From: Photorhabdus akhurstii
Lineage (GTDB): Bacteria; Pseudomonadota; Gammaproteobacteria; Enterobacterales; Enterobacteriaceae
DNA length: 64,000 nucleotides
Assembly: GCF_018448925.1 (NCBI RefSeq)
Contig: NZ_RCWE01000001.1
Location: 62,001 to 126,000 of the forward strand
Direction of reading: 5' to 3'
Within the stretch, counting starts at the first letter, position 1. Every line of letters begins with the position of its first letter. This document shows positions 57,685 through 64,000 of this stretch, in pieces. The translations under genes and the position numbers were made by a program. The notes beneath the pieces are model-generated. The model made no database searches. It was given only the letters and a program-made list of their open reading frames with translations, and was not told where the DNA came from.

Positions 57685-59255
57685 GTATTTTCCAATTTAA
57701 TTATCGATTTGTAATTTATTAAATTGCTTTTTCTGTCTGTACTTTGAAAGTCACGGTCGGACGTAAAAAGCTGGTAAGTATATTATATTAATTTTATTAA
57801 CCAACAAGTACTAAATAGGAGTAATTAGCCAATAAAGTGGTAGATTTATAAGCAATAATTCTCTATTTGTTTGTTTTTTAACTTGAACTAATGGTTTTAC
57901 CATTACTTAAATAACTAAGCCACCTTTGTAATATATTGTATCTTCTTTCATAGAGCTTAATTAATATTTCAATGCCGATTTTTCATCATAGATTATTTAA
58001 TTGGTTATGAAAAAATTTACTCTTGTAGTTGAAAACGCTATTAAAATCATCCCTTTTGGGAAAACAGATTGTTTGATTAACCTATTCATATCATTATCTT
58101 ATTGGTTATATAAGTATTAATAAAAAAGTTGTTGTTTTCACTGATAAGCTTTACCAAAAGAAGGTTTTATACTGTTATTAAAAACTATTGTTTTAACTTT
58201 GGGTTTTAATTGGCATAAGGTTTTAACCATTTTTTACCACTTTTAACATCTGCTTTTCATTAAGTTTAATCATTATGAAATATCGTATTTTTCGTTTAAC
58301 CAACATTAATCATACTTTTTTTATCTTTACTGGCTCTGTTTTACCTTTATCTTATCTTGATAAATCAACCAGTAAATAGCATGATGATATAAAGATATAC
58401 CTTTATGTTTTCTCGAATAATCCCTTTCTTTTTCAGGGTTTAAATCCCGACACATTAACCGTTTTATCCATTTTTTATTAGGTCATTTTTATGGTTTGCT
58501 GCATAAAATAATGGCGAGAAAACACCTTAATATCAATCTATTTGGGTAATATTCCTTTACATGCTGATTTCTTTTCAGTTCTCTATTAATGGTTAATAGA
58601 TTTCGATTAAGTGTAATTAATTGCTTTTATAAAAAATTGCACTATAGTTAAATATTCCTGCCACATAAAAACCTTAATCTCTCTGTGTTCGTGCTTTTAA
58701 ATGGTTATGGCAGTTTAAATAAATGTAAAATGATCGGGGGGATAAAATCGTCGATAAATGCATTAAACACGACGGGGAATAAGCTGTTTTTAGCGCCTGT
58801 ACTTTTTTAAAATCTGGCATTAATGGTATTAAAATCAATGCTTATTTCTTTAATGGCTTTTAATCTTTTTAAATTTTTTTATGTTAGTCTAGTTAATCTA
58901 AGGATTTTTCGGCTTCTTTTAATGATTTATCTGATTTTTTGAAAACGTATTACGGCTATGTAAAATCTTTTGTTTCGGCAAGTTTACTTAATGCGGTGAT
59001 TTGTCATTTTCCCATTTTGTTAATCAATTTAGACTTCATTTTTCTTGACGTTTTTTCTTCCAATATCAGTATAACTTCGGATTTTTTTACTCGTTTTAAA
59101 TAATCCTTAAATGGTTTATGCTTTGCGGTAAGAATTCAACCTATAATGGCAATCAAACGGGGTTAAGAGGGAAAAATGGCAGGAGTTTCCCATCATAAAA
59201 AAACAAACCTCGTTTTAAATAGAGAGGCTTGCCAACCTAAATATCTTTTAGCCGA
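57685..59255. other. Long non-coding spacer, unit 2
   Basis: About 1.6 kb, AT-rich, homologous in patches to 55655-56889 and longer by insertions. No gene or RNA is supported. An AAATGGCAGGAGTTT segment with an A-rich tail lies just beyond the stop of paralog 3, matching the one beyond paralog 2. Confidence 0.6.
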
Positions 59256-60053
59256 TTAAAATGTTGATGATTTATCCTTACCGATAAAAATACTGCGATA
59301 AGAGGAATAATAACTAACTAAAAGTATTGGTATAGAGATGAGAAAACCTAAACCAAAAGTCATTATCGAGATTATGAAGATGATCGCGGAGGTGATAAAG
59401 AATAATAAACCGGGTAATAGATTCTTTCTCACTGCGGCTAAACTCATTGATATGGCAGCATCAAATTTCAGATTGTGGATGACAATTAGTGCTGGCGCAA
59501 ACCAAGTCAATGCGGCATTCACAATTAAGAAAACCATCAGAATAAAGAGACTAAGAAGTAATGAGGATAGGCCATTTTTAAGCACTTCGGCTGAGATTTC
59601 ACCATGTTGAACGGCTAGTAGGATATGAAGTACGGCACTACCACCGCCCATAAATAGTGCGATAACACCGAGGAGTATGATACCAAACGTTAAAGCGCCA
59701 ACGCCGAGCAGTGACGCAAAGTTTTTCTGGAATCCGTTGAATAACAGCCCCAGTTCGAATTCTCCGGTAGTTCTCTGTTTTTCGCACACAGCAATTATAC
59801 CGCCGATAAATACTGGGTTCAAAAGCCCGGCAAATATTCCAATAAAAGGAATAAGCACGAAACCAGCTATACATATAGAATAGATAATATAGAGTAGTAT
59901 CCACATGCCCCATTTATCCTTGGCGAGTTGCCATGCTTGACCAATCCATTTCACACCTTCAGAGCTGTTGAGGGACTGACCATCAGGAATAAATATTTCC
60001 TGACTGTCGTCAGGCATAACATTGGAGTTTGAGTTTAGATTTTGATTGTCCAT
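59256..60053 (-). CDS. Multi-spanning membrane protein, paralog 3 of 3 (BPSS1780-like)
   Basis: A 265-residue paralog of the two preceding genes. The ATG at 60053 matches the MDNKxLxxNSN start of the other copies; the longer frame to 60092 is rejected. GVKWIGQAWQLAKDKWGMW and GFQKNFASLLGVGALTFGI are conserved. The region around residues 140-180 is again the most variable. Its upstream sequence is only weakly similar to that of copies 1 and 2, so it may be the oldest copy. Confidence 0.7.
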   Translation of the reverse strand: MDNQNLNSNSNVMPDDSQEIFIPDGQSLNSSEGVKWIGQAWQLAKDKWGMWILLYIIYSICIAGFVLIPFIGIFAGLLNPVFIGGIIAVCEKQRTTGEFELGLLFNGFQKNFASLLGVGALTFGIILLGVIALFMGGGSAVLHILLAVQHGEISAEVLKNGLSSLLLSLFILMVFLIVNAALTWFAPALIVIHNLKFDAAISMSLAAVRKNLLPGLLFFITSAIIFIISIMTFGLGFLISIPILLVSYYSSYRSIFIGKDKSSTF

Positions 60054-60377
60054 ATAATTTTTCAAATAATGTGTTGATACATGATATTTCAAATCGCCTT
60101 TTTGACTTTATCTCGGAAGATGCAGTCAGATTGAGAGATTAGGTAAACATATTATATTAATTCTATTGTTCAACAAGCGTTAAATATAAGTAACGACCAG
60201 AAAAGATAAATAATTTCCTACAAAGTATTGCTAAGTGTTTCTAATTGTATCAAATTGATAATAATTGTAATAAAGTGTTTCAATGTTAACTGACGGCTGA
60301 ATTTAATTAACTTCTAACCCATATGATCGGAATAATTTTAATCCCATTGGGTGTTTTTTTCTGTAGAATGGAAATCC
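60054..60377. other. Spacer between paralog 3 and hcp
   Basis: About 320 bp holding the promoters of both divergent genes. The paralog side retains faint similarity to the spacers of the other copies. No gene seen. Confidence 0.4.
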
Positions 60378-60394
60378 CTACTAATAGTTAGTAG
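60378..60394. promoter_or_regulatory. Palindrome upstream of hcp
   Basis: CTACTAATAGTTAGTAG is a perfect inverted repeat with 7-bp arms, 30 bp before the hcp start codon. The position suits an operator or 5'-UTR hairpin. Confidence 0.35.
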
Positions 60395-60424
60395 TTGGCA
60401 TTTTAACGCTAAGAAGGAATACAT

Positions 60425-60904
60425 ATGTCAGACTTAATCTATTTAACCTTAAAGGGCCGTAAGCAGGGATTGATATCGGCAGGTTGTTCATCGATAGATT
60501 CAATAGGAAATAAAGGTCAGTTAGATCGTACAGATCAGATATTCATATATAACCTTAATCACTCTTTAACTTGGGATCAGTATGCCAGGCACCATCCGAT
60601 AACATTTAAAAAACCTGTTGATAAATCGTCACCGCTTTTGGGAATAGCGATGTCAGAAAATGAAATATTGGACGGTATCTTTGATATTTACAGAGCGAGT
60701 CAATTCGGGATTCAGGAATTGTATTACACTATAAAGGTAATTGAGGCGACGATAGTTGATTTAGCTGTTTATCACCCCCATTCGATAACACATGCTGGCG
60801 CACAGCCGCAGGAAACTATATCTTTACGTTATAAGAGTATCACATGGACTCATCATATAGCAGGGACAAGTGCTTATAGTATTTGGGATGATCGCGTTTA
60901 TTAA
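60425..60904 (+). CDS. hcp: Hcp-family type VI secretion tube/carrier protein (orphan)
   Basis: A 159-residue Hcp. The MSDLIYLTLKGRKQGLISAGC start, KSSPLLGIAMSENEIL and YHPHSITHAGAQPQETISLRY blocks are those of the evolved enterobacterial Hcp family. Hcp hexamers stack into the T6SS inner tube and also bind small effectors in the lumen. No other T6SS structural gene lies within the window, so this is an orphan copy. AAGGAA lies 6 bases before the ATG. It is convergent, across a 15-bp terminator, with the predicted immunity and effector genes that follow. Confidence 0.92.
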   Translation: MSDLIYLTLKGRKQGLISAGCSSIDSIGNKGQLDRTDQIFIYNLNHSLTWDQYARHHPITFKKPVDKSSPLLGIAMSENEILDGIFDIYRASQFGIQELYYTIKVIEATIVDLAVYHPHSITHAGAQPQETISLRYKSITWTHHIAGTSAYSIWDDRVY

Positions 60905-60908
60905 TTTA

Positions 60909-60942
60909 TTTGCCGGTAAAATAGTGTTATTTTACCGGCAAA
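60909..60942. terminator. Bidirectional terminator after hcp
   Basis: TTTGCCGGTAAAATA and TATTTTACCGGCAAA form a perfect 15-bp stem with a GTGT loop, between the ends of hcp and the small membrane gene. Confidence 0.9.
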
Positions 60943-60943
60943 A

Positions 60944-61237
60944 TTACCATTTGTTTTTCCTATAATGTTTGCCGCATGCGATCATAAATGTAATGGTACA
61001 CAAGAAAGATAGTATAAAAGAAGTGTATAGCATAAAATCATTATCTGATGTGGATACACTAAGAAATGGAATTTGACCAGTATAGGCAACATTTAGATGA
61101 AAAATATTAGACGCCATCATAAGTAATATAGCTAAAAGGTTAATGTAAACATCATAGGGAATTAAAAGTTTCTTAAAAGCACAATATAATGGATAGAGTG
61201 CAAGTAAAGAAAAAATAATATATAAATAGTCTATCAT
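60944..61237 (-). CDS. Small membrane protein, putative immunity protein
   Basis: A 97-residue protein with three predicted transmembrane helices (about 4-20, 30-46 and 68-88) and a basic C-terminus (KHYRKNKW). The ATG at 61237 has AAGGA upstream; an earlier in-frame ATG at 61291 would fall inside the preceding gene. It starts 13 bp after the DUF4225-like gene and is in the same orientation, the usual order of effector then immunity gene. Multi-pass immunity proteins usually protect against membrane-acting toxins. The role is inferred from position only. Confidence 0.55.
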   Translation of the reverse strand: MIDYLYIIFSLLALYPLYCAFKKLLIPYDVYINLLAILLMMASNIFHLNVAYTGQIPFLSVSTSDNDFMLYTSFILSFLCTITFMIACGKHYRKNKW

Positions 61238-61250
61238 TCTATATCTTCCT

Positions 61251-62096
61251 TCAATATGATCTATATTGCCCAAAAATGGTATTTGCGTCACCGAAAATCT
61301 CTAAAGCTATCTCTTTGTAATTCATCGTTTCTATACCTCGTTGTTTTAAGCCAATAAGCAGATCAGCATTTATATACCGATATAATCTTTGATTGTCTGG
61401 TTCAAGCTTATAACCAAAAAAACCATTAATAGACATACCAACATCAACCGATGTATATACCACATCAGCATCGCGTTTATCCATTCCAAAAGCTTTTTCT
61501 CCAACCCCTTCATAGATGAATTTAACTGGCCCAGTATAGCTTTCGCGATAAAGGATATAATAACCACTTTCAATAATATTATTGAAGCCATGAGCCATCA
61601 ATGGTGCTCCAAGTGCTGCTCCAACACCGCTATCAATAGCAAGAAATCCACCAATGAGTTGTATACTGCCAGATACAAATCCAATCCATGAGACAATCAA
61701 ATTAACTGTCTCATTATTCCTACTTTTAGCATTTTCACTGTTTACCTTTTTCTTTACAACAATAGCTTGCCTTACACTCTTTTGAGAAAGCATTGAATCT
61801 TGCTCTTCTAATGATCGGATTTCTTCGTCTAATAAAGCTATTGCTTCAGAGATTGAGATCTCCCCGGTATTTATCTTTGATGTGTTTTCTTGGCAATAGG
61901 CCATGACTTCACCGATAAAATGGTCTTTGGCCAGACTCCATTTTACATATTTATCGGCAACTCGGTTCATAAGCATCATCAACTCATTTTGTTTATCCAT
62001 TTGAATTTTTAGGAGTTTTCTTTCTTCATTGGTACTGTTATCCAAGTATCCTCTGGCGGAAGGATTTCTTTCGTAAAATTCATCTAAAGCATCCAT
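61251..62096 (-). CDS. DUF4225-like protein, putative T6SS effector
   Basis: A 281-residue protein. The N-terminal half (1-125) is helical and charged, with coiled-coil-like stretches. It is followed by a glycine-rich hydrophobic region (132-176: VNLIVSWIGFVSG, GGFLAIDSGVGAALGAPLMAHG) that could insert into a membrane. A conserved-looking C-terminal half follows (ESGYYILYRESYTGPVKFIYEG). I recognise this as the DUF4225 type common in Photorhabdus and related genera; the assignment is from memory. There is no signal peptide, consistent with T6SS delivery. The SD is weak. Adjacent hcp and a small membrane protein support an effector-immunity pair. Confidence 0.6.
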   Translation of the reverse strand: MDALDEFYERNPSARGYLDNSTNEERKLLKIQMDKQNELMMLMNRVADKYVKWSLAKDHFIGEVMAYCQENTSKINTGEISISEAIALLDEEIRSLEEQDSMLSQKSVRQAIVVKKKVNSENAKSRNNETVNLIVSWIGFVSGSIQLIGGFLAIDSGVGAALGAPLMAHGFNNIIESGYYILYRESYTGPVKFIYEGVGEKAFGMDKRDADVVYTSVDVGMSINGFFGYKLEPDNQRLYRYINADLLIGLKQRGIETMNYKEIALEIFGDANTIFGQYRSY

Positions 62097-62454
62097 AATA
62101 AGTAACCTGTTTCTTTGAAATTTAGTTTAACATAGCGTTATGTACTAAAAGTATACAATTGAAATTATAAGTCAAGGTTTATTTTTACTTGTAATTTACT
62201 CGTAAGGATACTTTTTTAGCGTGTTTTAAGACGTGGGATTATTAGCAAAATCCGTTATAAATTTTCTTCAATACAAATACTAATTTCTTTATTTATTTTC
62301 TGGATGTATTTTTTTATTTAAGAAAAGTGTGATGTAATTATTTTATATAAATTAATGCCTTGATTTTTTTCGATGCTTGATAAGCTTATTGTTATTAGCG
62401 TTGTTGTGAATATAATGTTTCCTCATTTTTTCTTTTCTGATATTTGATTCTATA
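62097..62454. other. AT-rich spacer, no intact gene
   Basis: About 360 bp that holds the promoter of the DUF4225-like gene. No other feature is supported until the remnant at 62455. Confidence 0.4.
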
Positions 62455-62550
62455 GGCTCTTATATTAATGCATTCGGTAAAGACCTGCCTGAGAAAATAT
62501 GGCAAGATGTTTTTGGTAACTTGATTGCGGGTTTTCCAGCGATATTATAG
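62455..62550 (+). pseudogene. Remnant of an unidentified gene (3' end)
   Basis: A start-less frame ending in TAG at 62548-62550 reads GSYINAFGKDLPEKIW followed by QDVFGNLIAGFPAIL. The composition is protein-like and GC content is higher than in the flanks. No ATG lies in frame upstream before a stop, so it is probably the 3' end of a deleted gene. The parent protein was not recognised; an effector or Rpn-adjacent gene is possible. Confidence 0.4.
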
Positions 62551-62598
62551 CTTTGATAATGAGTGACGATGACTAACTGATAAGACAGAGAAACGATT

Positions 62599-63636
62599 GT
62601 GGTAAAGAAAGAAAAACAACGGCCTCACCATGACGCATTATTTAAACATTTTTTAACGCGGCCCGAAACGGCCAGGGAGTTTTTATCCCTTTATCTGCCC
62701 GAAGAGATCCAGTCGTTGTGTGATTTAGCCACATTGAAACTGGAACCCGGCAGTTTTGTGGACCAGCATTTGCGTCAACTGCACAGTGATGTGCTCTACT
62801 CGGTTGAAACGGCCCGGGGACAGGGCTATATCTATTGTCTGATTGAGCATCAGTCTACCCCTGATCCATTAATGGCCTGGCGGCTGATGTATTATGCCAT
62901 GTTAGCAATGGCGGCCCACCTGAAAAAAGGCCATACTGAACTCCCTTTGGTGGCGCCGCTGCTGTTTTATCATGGGGAGGTTCGGCCGTATCCTTACACA
63001 AACCGGTGGCTGGATTGTTTTACGCTCCCCGAACAGGCTGCCCGCTTATACCGTCAGGCGTTTCCGTTGGTGGACGTCAGTGCGCTCAGCGATGAAGAGA
63101 TCCTGACGCATAAAGGGGTTGCCCTGATGGAGCTGGTGCAAAAACACATCCGCTGCCGGGATATGCTGGAATGGGTCCCCCAATTGGTGGAACTTCTGAA
63201 TGGAGGGTATAATACAACTGAGCAGCGCAATGTGGTGTTACGCTATATTTTACTGAATGGACATACGCTGGATCTCTCCCAATTTGTCCATCAACTGATT
63301 GAACAATCTCCGGAGCATGAAACGATGTTGATGACTATTGCAGAACAGCTTGAACAAAAAGGGCGCGAGCAGGGCCGAACAGAAGGTCGAACAGAAGGTC
63401 GAATGGAAGGTCGAATGGAAGGTCGAACAGAAGGTCGAACAGAAGGTCGAGCTGAAGGTAGAAAGGAAGGTCGAGCTGAGGGCCGAGTTGAGGGCAGAGC
63501 TGAAGGTCGAGTTGAAGGTAGGGAGGAAGGTAAACTGGAAACGGCTTGTGCCTTATTACGGCATGGCGTGAGTTTGGACATTATTGTCACCAGTACCGGG
63601 CTGAGCCGGGATAAAATTGAAGCGTTAAAGCATTAA
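62599..63636 (+). CDS. Rpn family recombination-promoting nuclease / putative transposase
   Basis: A 345-residue member of the Rpn (YhgA-like) family, with a PD-(D/E)XK nuclease fold. The core shows HHDALFKHF (10-18), Asp64 in LHSDVLY and Glu83-x-Gln85 in CLIEHQ, a complete active site. The C-terminal part has 12 four-residue XEGR repeats (261-308), then EEGK and a helical end. Rpn proteins cut DNA, and some act as phage-defence toxins whose separately translated C-terminal domain (RpnS) is an antitoxin. An internal ATG at 63325 with GGAG 9 bases upstream would give such a 103-residue product. Start GTG at 62599; AGAG upstream is weak. Confidence 0.88.
   Translation: MVKKEKQRPHHDALFKHFLTRPETAREFLSLYLPEEIQSLCDLATLKLEPGSFVDQHLRQLHSDVLYSVETARGQGYIYCLIEHQSTPDPLMAWRLMYYAMLAMAAHLKKGHTELPLVAPLLFYHGEVRPYPYTNRWLDCFTLPEQAARLYRQAFPLVDVSALSDEEILTHKGVALMELVQKHIRCRDMLEWVPQLVELLNGGYNTTEQRNVVLRYILLNGHTLDLSQFVHQLIEQSPEHETMLMTIAEQLEQKGREQGRTEGRTEGRMEGRMEGRTEGRTEGRAEGRKEGRAEGRVEGRAEGRVEGREEGKLETACALLRHGVSLDIIVTSTGLSRDKIEALKH
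63379..63534 (+). repeat. 12-bp tandem repeat array encoding XEGR in rpn
   Basis: Twelve 12-bp units of the form CGA-NNA-GAA-GGT with the variable codon encoding Thr, Met, Ala, Lys or Val, ending in EEGK. Copy number differs from the partial copy downstream (63843-63963), which has nine XEGR units plus VKGR. Confidence 0.95.
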
Positions 63637-63658
63637 ATTAATCTTCTCTTTCACAACA

Positions 63659-63685
63659 AAATGCCGATATTCAAGATCGGCATTT
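63659..63685 (+). terminator. rpn terminator
   Basis: AAATGCCGAT and ATCGGCATTT form a 10-bp stem with a 7-nt loop followed by TTG. It is 23 bp past the rpn stop codon. Confidence 0.85.
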
Positions 63686-64000
63686 TTGTTCTTATTCAGG
63701 ATGATGGCTATACAGAGGACTTTTACGTTTGCTCGGTGAAGCTGAAACAGGCCAGACTGGAACAACAATCTCCGGAGCATGAAACGATGTTGATGACTAT
63801 TGCAGAACAGCTTGAACAAAAAGGGCGCGAGCAGGGTCGAACAGAAGGCCGAGCTGAAGGTAGAAAGGAAGGTCGAGCTGAGGGCCGAGTTGAGGGTCGA
63901 GTTGAGGGCCGAATTGAGGGCCGAGTTGAAGGCCGAGTTGAAGGCCGAGTTAAAGGTAGGGAGGAAGGTAAACTGGAAACGGCTTGTGCCTTATTACGGC
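63661..64000 (+). CDS. Partial second copy of the rpn C-terminal region (open at the window edge)
   Basis: An open frame that runs off the window. From about 63766 it repeats the rpn sequence starting at 63304, including [12 protein letters not shown], a different XEGR array and the conserved [11 protein letters not shown]. The upstream nuclease domain is missing. A possible start is the internal ATG at 63787 (GGAG 10 bases before it), equivalent to the ATG at 63325 in rpn. The ATG at 63661 lies inside the rpn terminator and is less likely, but its frame is continuous. It could be a free RpnS-like antitoxin, or a recombination remnant. Confidence 0.6.
   Translation, partial: MPIFKIGIFVLIQDDGYTEDFYVCSVKLKQARLEQQSPEHETMLMTIAEQLEQKGREQGRTEGRAEGRKEGRAEGRVEGRVEGRIEGRVEGRVEGRVKGREEGKLETACALLR

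Noticed and set aside
63291-63590. Minus-strand and +1-frame reading frames with RPSxRPS or VERKVEL repeats over the rpn array
   Set aside because: They are frame shadows of the XEGR array. The real frame has the conserved nuclease domain upstream.
62599-64000. Active transposon carrying the rpn gene
   Set aside because: Rpn proteins were once annotated as transposases, but no terminal inverted repeats or target duplication were seen around the gene.

Overview
The window reads as a chromosomal segment of Photorhabdus (Morganellaceae, Enterobacterales). Three things point there: gene order in the housekeeping blocks that follows Escherichia coli closely, a 104-residue gene I recognise as the Photorhabdus crystalline inclusion protein CipA, and long AT-rich spacers between accessory genes. 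No rRNA, tRNA, CRISPR array or complete insertion sequence was seen. The genus call rests on remembered protein sequences, not on a search.

Layout. 0-8.3 kb: gnd, two paralogous beta/gamma-crystallin-like genes (one with an ERIC element in its 5' region), yeaK, yiaY and a 5'-nucleotidase lipoprotein. 8.8-16.3 kb: the complete his operon on the minus strand (hisGDCBHAFI) behind a hisL leader peptide and attenuator, with a 7-bp tandem repeat against the hisI stop codon. 16.5-19.4 kb: yeeZ, a GST-family gene and dacC. 19.4-24.3 kb is an accessory island with an unrecognised gene, a Cip-family paralog, cipA and a second unrecognised gene. 24.3-27.2 kb: sdaC and ybjG.

27.4-54.8 kb is a core block in enterobacterial order: the sRNA rybB with a sigma-E-type promoter, grxA, ybjC, ybjN, rlmC, artPIQM, lysO, macAB, cspD, clpSA, infA, aat-cydCD, trxB, lrp, ftsK, lolA, rarA and serS. 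It covers redox control (grxA, trxB, cydDC), arginine uptake and lysine export, macrolide/peptide efflux, ClpAP proteolysis with its N-degron adaptor and the aat enzyme that makes N-degrons, chromosome segregation and lipoprotein sorting.

54.8-64 kb is accessory. Three tandem membrane-protein paralogs are each separated by 1.2-1.6 kb of mutually similar non-coding DNA. Then come an orphan Hcp gene (type VI secretion tube/carrier) convergent with a DUF4225-like putative effector and a small membrane protein that may be its immunity partner, a gene remnant, and an Rpn-family nuclease gene with a four-residue repeat tract. A second, partial copy of the Rpn 3' end runs off the window edge. The Hcp-effector-immunity candidate and the Rpn gene with its detached C-terminal copy are the best places to look for new biology; the cip pair with its shared upstream element is the third.
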